From Oscillospiraceae bacterium (GTDB lineage: Bacteria; Bacillota; Clostridia; Oscillospirales; Oscillospiraceae): a stretch of 39,309 nt of DNA. Under the pieces are notes generated by a model. It saw nothing but the letters and a program-made list of their open reading frames with translations, was not told the DNA's origin and made no database searches. Shown piece after piece: positions 17,382-24,775 of the stretch. The stretch spans positions 1 through 39,309 of the forward strand of contig CADAAM010000025.1 of assembly GCA_902785905.1 (NCBI GenBank). The letters are read 5' to 3'. How positions within the stretch are numbered: position 1 is the first letter of the stretch; every line of letters begins with the position of its first letter. Position numbers and translations under genes: made by a program.

Positions 17382-18494
17382 CTACTTAAAATACATATAC
17401 AAATCGCACTTGATCATACCGTTGTAGAGCTTGCGCTTCTTGTCGGCCGAGCGGCCGAAGCAGCGCTCAAACTCCGTGTGGGAGGAGAGCAGGTAGAGCT
17501 GCCAGTTGGGACACCCGGAAAGCGCCTGACCGAAGCCGCGATATAGAGTTTCGGCCTCCTGCTTCTCCATGATGCGCTCGCCGTAGGGGGGATTGGTAAC
17601 GATGACGCCGCGCTCGGTCCGTCGGTCGAAGGACATGGCGTCCGCAACCTCGAAGCGCACCACGTCGAAAACCCCGGCGCGCTGGGCGTTTTCTTTCGCT
17701 ATGGCGACGGCTTTGGGGTCAATGTCCGAGCCCACGATGCGGTAATCCCCGTGGTACTCTCTGGCCCTTGCCGCCTCGCGCTCGTCAGCCCAGACGCGGC
17801 GGTCGATCTGCTTCCAGCCCTGGGAAGTGAAGGAGCGCTCCAGGCCGGGAGCGCGGTTTTTGGCGATCAGCGCTGCCTCGATGGGGATGGTGCCGCTGCC
17901 GCAGAAGGGGTCGCAGAAATCGTCCCGCCCGCGATAGCGTGAGAGCGTCACCATAGCGGCGGCCATGGTCTCCTTGAGGGGGGCGGCGTTGTGGGCCGGG
18001 CGGTAGCCGCGTTTGTGCAGGCCCTCGCCCGAGGTGTCGATGCAGAGGGACACGCGGTCCTTCATAATCGAAAACTGGATCTGATACAGCGCGCCGCTCT
18101 CCTGAAACCAGTCGATGTGATACTTTGCCTTGAGACGCTCGACAACAGCCTTCTTGATGATCTTCTGGCAGTCGGAGACCGAGAAGAGCTGGGAGTTGAG
18201 GCTGTAGCCCTTGACGGGAAAGGCCCCGTCGGCGGGGATGATGCTCTCCCAGGGCAGGGCTTTGGTGCCTTCAAAGAGGGCGTCGAAGGTCTTCGCCTCA
18301 AAGCTGCCGACCTCAATCAGCACGCGCTCGCCGATGCGCAGACAGATGTTGGCGCGGGCAAGCTCGCTGTCGCTACCGGTAAAATAGACGCGGCCGTTTT
18401 CCGAGCGTACGCCCGGGATGTTCAGCCTTTTCAGTTCGTCCGCGATCGGGCCCTCAAGGCCGAGCAGACAGGGGACGCACATGGTATAGTTCAT
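17382..18494 (-). CDS. rlmL: THUMP-domain rRNA (guanine-N2) methyltransferase, RlmL/YpsC-like
   Basis: Such enzymes use S-adenosylmethionine to methylate a guanine of 23S rRNA. In the 370 residues, the N-terminal part (1-165) is a ferredoxin-like plus THUMP RNA-binding region, then GYRPAHNAAPLKETMAA leads into the Rossmann methyltransferase domain with DPFCGSGTIPIEAA (195-208), GSDIDP (255-260) and the catalytic NPPYGER (301-307) of N2-guanine methyltransferases. The start ATG 18494 follows AAAGGATT. The length matches the single-domain Firmicutes YpsC form, not the fused RlmKL of E. coli. The exact target base is inferred from the family. Confidence 0.88.
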   Translation of the reverse strand: MNYTMCVPCLLGLEGPIADELKRLNIPGVRSENGRVYFTGSDSELARANICLRIGERVLIEVGSFEAKTFDALFEGTKALPWESIIPADGAFPVKGYSLNSQLFSVSDCQKIIKKAVVERLKAKYHIDWFQESGALYQIQFSIMKDRVSLCIDTSGEGLHKRGYRPAHNAAPLKETMAAAMVTLSRYRGRDDFCDPFCGSGTIPIEAALIAKNRAPGLERSFTSQGWKQIDRRVWADEREAARAREYHGDYRIVGSDIDPKAVAIAKENAQRAGVFDVVRFEVADAMSFDRRTERGVIVTNPPYGERIMEKQEAETLYRGFGQALSGCPNWQLYLLSSHTEFERCFGRSADKKRKLYNGMIKCDLYMYFK

Positions 18495-18539
18495 CGTGAA
18501 TAATCCTTTATTAAAAAATTATAGAATACTCGCGGACAT

Positions 18540-19247
18540 TCAGAACAATCCGACAGCCTTGGCCAGCGGGACAAGTACGAGCGGAAGGAATAGGCAGGGG
18601 AGCATGTCGCCGATTTTAAAACGCTTTTCGGAAAGGCCGATCATGTTGCATGCCATGGCGAGGAAGATGGGCCCGCCGACACCGGACATCTCACCCACCA
18701 CATCGGAAGTCAGTATCGGCTCCACCGCGGCGGCCAGCAGGGTGATCGCGCCCTGGTAGAGCAGAATGGGGATGGCCGAAAAGATGACGCCAGGACCGAA
18801 GGCCGAGGCAAAGGCCATGGCGCTGATGCCGTCCATCACGCTCTTGGTCAGCAGGATGCTGTAGTCGTGGTCGAGGCCCGCGCGGATGGAGCCGAGGATC
18901 GCCATGCTGCCGGTGCAGAAGAGCAGGGTGCAGCTCACAAAGCCCTCAGAGAAGGGACCCTTGCCGAGGGGCGTATCCTTGAGCCTGTCCCGGACCCGAT
19001 CGCCGAGTGCATTGACCCGGTCGTCCAGTTTCAGCAGCATCCCGATCAGAGTACCGAAGGCCATGGACAGGACGACAACCAGAAAACTCCTGATCCCGAC
19101 GGCACTCTGAATGCCGATGGCGGCGACGGTAAAGCCCATCACGGTCATAATGCCGCGGACATAGTCGTCGCGTATCCTGCTGCCGAAAAGACTGCCGAGC
19201 AAGCCGCCGAGCACGATCGCGGCGGCGTTGATGATGGTACCGAGCAT
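18540..19247 (-). CDS. DUF554 membrane protein (YqgA/YdfK-like)
   Basis: DUF554 proteins are polytopic membrane proteins of unknown function, perhaps transporters. The 235 residues hold about six to seven hydrophobic segments beginning with MLGTIINAAAIVLGGLLGSLFG. Family-like features include GSMAILGSIRAGLDHDYSILLTKS and GVGGPIFLAMACNMIG. Start ATG 19247 is preceded by GGGAG. It is divergent from citC, whose promoter lies about 130 bp away. Confidence 0.85.
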   Translation of the reverse strand: MLGTIINAAAIVLGGLLGSLFGSRIRDDYVRGIMTVMGFTVAAIGIQSAVGIRSFLVVVLSMAFGTLIGMLLKLDDRVNALGDRVRDRLKDTPLGKGPFSEGFVSCTLLFCTGSMAILGSIRAGLDHDYSILLTKSVMDGISAMAFASAFGPGVIFSAIPILLYQGAITLLAAAVEPILTSDVVGEMSGVGGPIFLAMACNMIGLSEKRFKIGDMLPCLFLPLVLVPLAKAVGLF

Positions 19248-19370
19248 AGCGCAAAACTCCCAAATGTGTAAAACTGGATAGATTTTAGCACAGCCCGAGG
19301 TATGTTTCAAGCGGCAGAGCACAGAAATGGCCGAAATTGGACAAATGGCGCACTGTTCACGAATTGCGCC

Positions 19371-19399
19371 TTGTTTTTAGCCGCGCTATCGTCTATAAT
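19371..19399 (+). promoter_or_regulatory. citC promoter
   Basis: TTGTTT (19371-19376), 17-bp spacer, TATAAT (19394-19399). The -10 box is perfect and lies 29 bp before the start. Confidence 0.65.
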
Positions 19400-19427
19400 T
19401 CTTAAAAATGAACGGGGAGAGATGAAG

Positions 19428-20468
19428 ATGGCCTATACCATTTCGCGTATTTATCCGGACGACAGGCGCGCTCTTGCGCAGGTGGATGCTCTATTGGAAC
19501 AGGAGGGCATACAGCGTGACGGCAATCTCGACTATGTCGCAGCCATATTTGATGAGGACTACCGCGTTATTGCCACCGGCTCCTGCTTCAGCAACACCCT
19601 GCGCTGCTTCGCCGTGAGCCGCGAGCACCAGGGCGAGGGACTTTTGAATCAGATCATTACCCACCTGATCGAGTTTCAGCAGGAGCGCGGCAATTTTCAG
19701 CTCTTCCTCTATACAAAGATCAGCTCCGCCAAATTCTTCGGCGACCTGGGCTTTTATGAGATCGCCCGCGTGGACGGTACCCTGGTCTTTATGGAGAACC
19801 GCCGGGGCGGCTTTGAGTCGTACTTAAAGCGCCTCGCGAAGACGAGGACAGAGGGAAAGTCCGCAGCCCTGGTCATGAACGCCAATCCCTTCACCCTCGG
19901 CCACCAGTATCTGTGCGAGACGGCCTCGGCCGGCTGCGACAGCCTGCACCTGTTTGTCGTGAGTGAGGACGCAAGCCTCGTGCCGTTTGCCGTGCGCAAG
20001 CAGCTGATCAAGGCCGGCACCGTCCATCTGCCAAACGTGATCCTGCACGACAGCGGCCCCTACATCATCAGCTCCGCTACCTTCCCGAGCTATTTTCTAA
20101 AGGATGAGACAAAGGTCATCGAGGGCCATGCGCGCCTCGACCTCGAAATCTTCAAGAAAATTGCCGCGGCTCTGAACGTCTCCGCCCGCTATGTTGGCGA
20201 GGAGCCGACGAGCCAGGTGACGGGGCTCTACAATCAGATCATGGCCGAGGAGCTGCCCAAGGCCGGGATCGAGTGCCGCGTTATCCCGCGCAAAGAAATC
20301 GGTGGGCAGGTCATCAGTGCTTCCACTGTCCGCAAGGCCCTGCAGGACGGCGATTGGGAGACTTTCCGCCGCCTGGTCCCGGAGACAACCGCCGCCTGGT
20401 TTAAAAGCCCGGAGGCAGTGCCGGTCCTGAAGCAGATCAGGCAGGCGCAGAACGTGGTGCATTACTGA
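19428..20468 (+). CDS. citC: [Citrate (pro-3S)-lyase] ligase-like protein, CitC
   Basis: CitC acetylates the prosthetic group of citrate lyase acyl carrier protein, using acetate and ATP. The 346 residues contain an N-terminal acetyltransferase-like (GNAT) domain with HQGEGLLNQI, then a nucleotidyltransferase domain opening with NANPFTLGHQYL (HxGH-type motif) and closing with ISASTVRKAL. This is the CitC architecture and length. I prefer ATG 19428, eight nt after GGGGAG, over the ATG two codons earlier, which is too close to it. The lyase genes citDEF are not in the window, so the protein works with a distant locus or on another substrate. Confidence 0.85.
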   Translation: MAYTISRIYPDDRRALAQVDALLEQEGIQRDGNLDYVAAIFDEDYRVIATGSCFSNTLRCFAVSREHQGEGLLNQIITHLIEFQQERGNFQLFLYTKISSAKFFGDLGFYEIARVDGTLVFMENRRGGFESYLKRLAKTRTEGKSAALVMNANPFTLGHQYLCETASAGCDSLHLFVVSEDASLVPFAVRKQLIKAGTVHLPNVILHDSGPYIISSATFPSYFLKDETKVIEGHARLDLEIFKKIAAALNVSARYVGEEPTSQVTGLYNQIMAEELPKAGIECRVIPRKEIGGQVISASTVRKALQDGDWETFRRLVPETTAAWFKSPEAVPVLKQIRQAQNVVHY

Positions 20469-20568
20469 GCCAAAACAGCAAAGCACTGTTTCTCCGGTGA
20501 CGACTGTGCGCCATGCCCGTCAGCGGTCGAAAGATTAAGGGAAAAAACACGATGAGCGGGAAAATACA

Positions 20569-21363
20569 ATGAGAGAACATATACAAATTGAAACGGCAAA
20601 ATGGAGCGGAGCGGAGATGGATTATTTTCGCTTCGGCCGCGGTAAAGATACTCTGGTACTTGTGCCCGGTCTCAGCGTACAGAGCGTGATGATCTCGGCG
20701 AATGCTGTTGCGCAGGCATATGCTTCGCTCGCCGAAGACTATACGATATATGTGCTTGATCGCAGAAAGAATCTGCCCGAAGTGTACTCCATGTGGGACA
20801 TGGCTGAAGACACGGCGCAGGCACTTCACAGCCTGGGACTCAATCGGGTGAATTTCTTCGGCGCATCTCAGGGAGGCATGATCTCGATGGAGATTGCTAT
20901 CCGCCGCCCGGAGCTTGTGAGAAAGCTGGTACTCGGCTCCACAAGCGCCTGTGTGACGGATGAGCAGTTCAGCCTGTTTGACAAGTGGATTCACCTCGCC
21001 GAGAGCGGAGACGCCCGGACGCTTTATCTCGCATTCGGAGAGGCGCTCTACCCGGAAGCAATGTTTGAAGCGTCAAAGGAGCTGCTGACAGAACTTGCAA
21101 AAACCGTACGTAAAGAGGAGCTTCGTCGCTTTGTGATCCTGGCGAAGGCTTTGCAGGGCTTCAATATCACCGACGGGCTTTCAAAGATTTCCTGCCCGAC
21201 GCTGGTGATCGGCGACACGGATGACCGTGTGCTCGGCCCGGAGGCGAGCCGCTTGATCGCGGAGCGTGTGGGCGGCGAGCTCTGGATGTATGACGGCTAC
21301 GGTCACGCAGCTTATGATACCGCGCCGGATTACAGGGAGCGTGTCGCCCGCTTTCTTGTATAA
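20569..21363 (+). CDS. Alpha/beta hydrolase
   Basis: A soluble alpha/beta hydrolase of 264 residues. The nucleophile elbow GASQGG has the serine at residue 100, the acid is D218 or D219 in GDTDDRVLG, and the histidine is H246 in YGHAAYD. The oxyanion region LVPGLS is near residue 32. The type covers esterases, lactonases and similar enzymes; the substrate cannot be predicted. The ribosome binding site is weak (GCGGGAAAA before ATG). It follows citC by 100 bp on the same strand and may be read from the citC promoter. Confidence 0.88.
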   Translation: MREHIQIETAKWSGAEMDYFRFGRGKDTLVLVPGLSVQSVMISANAVAQAYASLAEDYTIYVLDRRKNLPEVYSMWDMAEDTAQALHSLGLNRVNFFGASQGGMISMEIAIRRPELVRKLVLGSTSACVTDEQFSLFDKWIHLAESGDARTLYLAFGEALYPEAMFEASKELLTELAKTVRKEELRRFVILAKALQGFNITDGLSKISCPTLVIGDTDDRVLGPEASRLIAERVGGELWMYDGYGHAAYDTAPDYRERVARFLV

Positions 21364-21460
21364 TCCGAGAAGCGGGTGGCACGGTGTCTTGACCATAGAC
21401 AAACGTGCTCTTTCGGCGCTCATCATCGACGCTTACGCCGAAAAGGCGTGATATCAGCTG

Positions 21461-21489
21461 TGGAAAAATTCAAAGAGATGTTGTATAAT
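21461..21489 (+). promoter_or_regulatory. Probable promoter of proC-proB-proA
   Basis: TATAAT (21484-21489) with TGGAAA (21461-21466, four of six consensus bases) 17 bp upstream. It lies 40 bp before proC. An inverted repeat TTTCGGCG/CGCCGAAA (21411-21443) upstream has no U tract. Confidence 0.5.
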
Positions 21490-21529
21490 GCAAAATCGAA
21501 ACAGGTAAAAAGAAAGCGGGCAGATTAAA

Positions 21530-22297
21530 ATGAAAATCGCGTTCATCGGAACAGGCAATATGGGCGGGGCGCTGGCGCGGGCCGCGGCCAGAGAAGGGGA
21601 GAACCGGCTCTGGCTCGTCAACCGCCACCAGGAGAAGGCGGAGGCGCTGCAAAAGGAGATCGGCGGCACCGTCTCCGACTGCGCGGAGGCCGTGCGGGCG
21701 GCGGAGATGATCTTCCTCGGGGTAAAGCCCAAAATGCTCCCGGCCCTGTGCGAGGGCCTGCGGCCACTGCTGAAGGAGAAGAGCGGGGATTTCACCGTCG
21801 TGTCCATGGCGGCGGGCGTCGGCATCGAGAGACTGCGGGACATGCTGGGCGACTGCCCGATCATCCGCATCATGCCCAACACGCCGGTGTCCGTGGGCGA
21901 GGGGATGATCCTCTATACGGCGCAGCCCGGCGCGGACGTCGACGGCTTCCTGCGCGCCATGCGCTTTGCGGGCCGCTTCCTGCCGATCGAGGAGGGGCTG
22001 ATGGAGACGGGCATGGCCGTCTCCGGCTGCGGGCCCGCCTTCGTCGATCTGTTCGTGGAGGCGCTGGCGGACGCCGGGGTCGCGGGCGGCCTGTACCGCA
22101 GGGACGCGCTCGTGCTCGCCGCGCAGATGGTGCTGGGCTCGGCAAAGCTCATCCTGGACAGCGGCAGACATCCCGGCGAGCTCAAGGACGCCGTCTGTTC
22201 GCCCGGCGGCACCACGATCCAGGGCGTGCGCAAGCTGGAGGAAAAGGGCTTCCGCTCCGCCGTGATCGAGGCCGTTCTCGCGGCCAGGGACGCATAA
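21530..22297 (+). CDS. proC: Pyrroline-5-carboxylate reductase
   Basis: ProC makes L-proline from pyrroline-5-carboxylate with NAD(P)H, the last step of proline synthesis. The 255-aa protein has the N-terminal Rossmann motif IAFIGTGNMGGALA, RIMPNTPVSVGEGM in the middle and the C-terminal signature SGCGPAF ... KDAVCSPGGTTIQGVRKLEE. Length and motifs are complete. It leads the proC-proB-proA cluster, 26 bp before proB. Confidence 0.97.
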   Translation: MKIAFIGTGNMGGALARAAAREGENRLWLVNRHQEKAEALQKEIGGTVSDCAEAVRAAEMIFLGVKPKMLPALCEGLRPLLKEKSGDFTVVSMAAGVGIERLRDMLGDCPIIRIMPNTPVSVGEGMILYTAQPGADVDGFLRAMRFAGRFLPIEEGLMETGMAVSGCGPAFVDLFVEALADAGVAGGLYRRDALVLAAQMVLGSAKLILDSGRHPGELKDAVCSPGGTTIQGVRKLEEKGFRSAVIEAVLAARDA

Positions 22298-22323
22298 GCA
22301 GACAGAATGGGGAGGTCAATTTT

Positions 22324-23100
22324 GTGAGAATCGTTGTCAAGGTCGGCACCTCGACGCTGACGCATCCGACGGGACATCTGGACATCCGACACGTCGAAAC
22401 GCTCTGCAAGGTGCTCAGCGACGTGAAAAACGCCGGGCATGAGCTGGTGCTGGTGTCCTCCGGGGCCATCGGCATGGGCGTGGGCAAGCTCAATCTGCGC
22501 GAGCGCCCCAGCGACATGGCGACCAAGCAGGCCGCCGCCGCGGTCGGCCAGTGCGAGCTGATGTATATCTACGATCAGCTCTTCGGCACCTATAACCACA
22601 CCATCGCCCAGATCCTGCTGACCGGTGAGGATCTGCGCGACCCCGTGCGGCACCGGAACTTTTCAAACACCGTGGGGCGCCTGCTCGAGCTGCGCACCCT
22701 GCCGGTCATCAATGAAAACGACACCGTCTCCACGGTGGAGATCGGCGTCGGGGACAACGACACCCTCGGCGCGCTGGTCGCCGTGAGCGTGGGGGCCGAC
22801 ATGCTGATCATCCTGTCGGATATCGAGGGGCTGTATACCGCCGACCCGCGCAGGGAGCAGACGGCCTGCCTCATCCCCGAGGTGCGGGAGATCACGCCGC
22901 AGATGCGCGAGAGCGCCGGCGGGGGAGGCACGGCCCTCTCCACCGGCGGCATGGCGACCAAGCTGACGGCGGCGGACATCTGCATGAAGGCCGGGACGGA
23001 CATGTATATTCTGAACGGCGCAAAGCCGCGGCTGATCTATGATATACTGGACGGCAAGAGCGTCGGGACGAGATTTGTCGGGAAGGAGAAAACAACATGA
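22324..23100 (+). CDS. proB: Glutamate 5-kinase, short form
   Basis: ProB phosphorylates glutamate in the first step of proline synthesis. The 258 residues show VVKVGTSTLT, VSSGAIGMG, the NENDTVSTVEIGVGDNDTLGA motif and GTGGMATK-like GGMATKLTAA. It is the amino acid kinase domain alone; the C-terminal PUA domain of E. coli ProB is absent, which is common in Clostridia. Start is GTG at 22324, after GGGGAGGTC; no ATG fits. It overlaps proA by ATGA, so the two are translationally coupled. Confidence 0.96.
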   Translation: MRIVVKVGTSTLTHPTGHLDIRHVETLCKVLSDVKNAGHELVLVSSGAIGMGVGKLNLRERPSDMATKQAAAAVGQCELMYIYDQLFGTYNHTIAQILLTGEDLRDPVRHRNFSNTVGRLLELRTLPVINENDTVSTVEIGVGDNDTLGALVAVSVGADMLIILSDIEGLYTADPRREQTACLIPEVREITPQMRESAGGGGTALSTGGMATKLTAADICMKAGTDMYILNGAKPRLIYDILDGKSVGTRFVGKEKTT

Positions 23101-24416
23101 GAACAACGCATGAGATTCTGCTTGAGACCAGGGGCGCCCTTCCGGCGCTGACCGCCTCCAGAGAGAGGAAGAACCAGGCCCTGCTCGCCATCGCGGACAG
23201 GCTTATCTCCGAGCAGGAGACCATCCTGGAGGCCAACCGCGCCGATCTGGACGCCGCCCGCAGCCGCTACGGCGAGGTGATGCTCGACCGGCTCAAGCTC
23301 ACGCAGGAGCGCATCGCCGGTATGGCCCAGGGCGTGCGCGAGGTCGCGGCCCTGCCCGACCCCGAGGGGCGCGTGCTGCGCCGCGTGACAAGGCCGAACG
23401 GCATGGTGATCGAGAAGACCTCCGTCCCCCTCGGCGTGATCGCCATTATCTATGAAAGCCGCCCCAACGTCACCTCGGACGCCGCGGTCCTGGCCCTCAA
23501 ATCGGGCAACGCGGTCGTCCTGCGCGGCGGGCGCGAGGCCTTCCGCTCCAATTACGCGATCGTGGAGGCCATCCGCAAGGGGCTTGAGGACGCGGGCCTC
23601 CCGGCCGCCCTCGTCGGCTTTGTGGAGGATACCTCCCATGAGAGCGCCGATGAGCTGATGCGGGCCGTGGGCTATATCGACCTGCTGATCCCCCGCGGCG
23701 GTGCGGGGCTCATCCGGCGCTGCACCGAGAACGCGAAGGTCCCCTGCATCCAGACCGGCACCGGCATCTGCCACATCTTCGTCGATGAGACGGCGGATCA
23801 GGATATGGCCCTGAACATCATCGAAAACGCCAAGGCCAGCCGCCCCTCCGTCTGCAATGCGGAAGAGGTGCTGCTGGTCCACAGAAACATCGCTGCCGAC
23901 TTTCTGCCCCGCCTTCATAAGCGCCTGACGAGCGAGCGCGAGGCGCGCGGTCTCGTGCCGGTGGAGCTGCGCCTTGACCCGGCCGCGGCGGCGATCATCC
24001 CGGGCGTTGCCGCCGGGGAGAAGGATTTCGACACGGAGTATCTGGACTATATCCTCGCCGTCGCCGTGGTGGATGACGTCGACGCGGCCATCGCCCACAT
24101 CGCCCGACACTCAACCGGCCACAGTGAGGCCATCCTGACGCGCAGCGACGAGAACGCGGCGAAGTTTACCGCCCTGGTGGACGCCTCCTCCGTCTATGTC
24201 AACGTCTCCACCCGCTTTACCGACGGGGGCGAGTTCGGCCTCGGCTGCGAGATGGGCATCTCCACCCAGAAGCTGCTACAAATATATCATCCGCGGCAAC
24301 GGACAAATCCGATAGATACGGAGAATGCGCGCAAAGCCCGCACCGACTGTGCGTCGGAAGCGGGCTTTGACAGGCCGTTGGCCTGTCCTGCCATGATCCG
24401 GTATTTCTCTCAGTGA
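23097..24416 (+). CDS. proA: Gamma-glutamyl phosphate reductase with a 3' deletion
   Basis: ProA reduces glutamyl 5-phosphate to the semialdehyde using NADPH. Residues 1-393 are normal: catalytic cysteine C253 in SVCNAEE, and FTDGGEFGLGCEMGISTQKL near the end. In the family STQKL is followed by HARGPMGL.ELTTYK and about ten more residues. Here STQKL is followed by an altered frame. The expected ending YKYIIRGNGQIR-stop is present in another frame (24277-24315), so about 38 bp are missing at 24275/24276. With them the protein would have 417 residues, the normal length. As given it has 439 with about 46 foreign residues at the end. The loss removes conserved residues of the last helix; activity is uncertain. 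Confidence 0.85.
   Translation: MRTTHEILLETRGALPALTASRERKNQALLAIADRLISEQETILEANRADLDAARSRYGEVMLDRLKLTQERIAGMAQGVREVAALPDPEGRVLRRVTRPNGMVIEKTSVPLGVIAIIYESRPNVTSDAAVLALKSGNAVVLRGGREAFRSNYAIVEAIRKGLEDAGLPAALVGFVEDTSHESADELMRAVGYIDLLIPRGGAGLIRRCTENAKVPCIQTGTGICHIFVDETADQDMALNIIENAKASRPSVCNAEEVLLVHRNIAADFLPRLHKRLTSEREARGLVPVELRLDPAAAAIIPGVAAGEKDFDTEYLDYILAVAVVDDVDAAIAHIARHSTGHSEAILTRSDENAAKFTALVDASSVYVNVSTRFTDGGEFGLGCEMGISTQKLLQIYHPRQRTNPIDTENARKARTDCASEAGFDRPLACPAMIRYFSQ
24333..24387 (+). terminator. Paired hairpins after proA
   Basis: AAAGCCCGC (24333-24341) pairs with GCGGGCTTT (24360-24368), with an inner CCGAC/GTCGG, and is followed at once by GACAGGCC/GGCCTGTC (24369-24387, loop GTT). The U tract is only three bases. 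Likely the end of the proline operon. Confidence 0.45.
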
Positions 24417-24626
24417 TGACAAGAGCCATCCTCAGGCGGACGTCTTTTGTCATGACACCCACCCGCGGATTTGTCTGCATCGTCCGCCTCGCGGAACACC
24501 GCGTCCGATAAAGGAATTCGCCGGTGTGTGCACCTGGCTCATGCACAGGCTCCCGGCCTGTGCGGACATGATTCAAATCCTCCGCTTGAATGAAACAAAC
24601 CATCCCGGAAAGGATGGTTTGTTTCA
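24417..24626. other. Gene-free stretch between proA and tRNA-Arg
   Basis: No credible gene here. It holds the hairpin GCACAGGC/GCCTGTGC (24543-24563) and a long perfect 16-bp hairpin (arms 24590-24605 and 24612-24627) whose end meets the CCA end of the tRNA. The latter is probably the tRNA terminator on the minus strand, although its U residues lie inside the stem. Confidence 0.5.
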
Positions 24627-24703
24627 TGGCACCCACGGGAGGATTCGAACCTCTGGCCTGCCGCTTAGGAGGCGGCCGCTCTATCCTGCTGAGCTACGTG
24701 GGC
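24627..24703 (-). tRNA. tRNA-Arg (anticodon CCU)
   Basis: The minus strand folds as a tRNA: acceptor GCCCACG pairing with CGTGGGT (first pair G-U), D arm with AGCTCAGCAGGATAGAGC, anticodon stem GCCGC/GCGGC with loop CTCCTAA giving anticodon CCU (codon AGG), and T arm with GGTTCGAATCC. The discriminator is G and the CCA end is encoded. 77 nt including CCA. Confidence 0.97.
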
Positions 24704-24775
24704 TTATTCAGACTTATTTATATTACAGCAGATGTGACTCAATGTCAATATCAGATTCGCACGGAAGGAACCCCT

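Noticed and set aside
21411-21443. Terminator after the alpha/beta hydrolase
   Set aside because: Inverted repeat TTTCGGCG/CGCCGAAA has a 17-nt loop and no U tract.
24217-24636. Minus-strand open frame between proA and the tRNA
   Set aside because: Runs through hairpins and the end of the tRNA region; no recognisable domain and no ribosome binding site.
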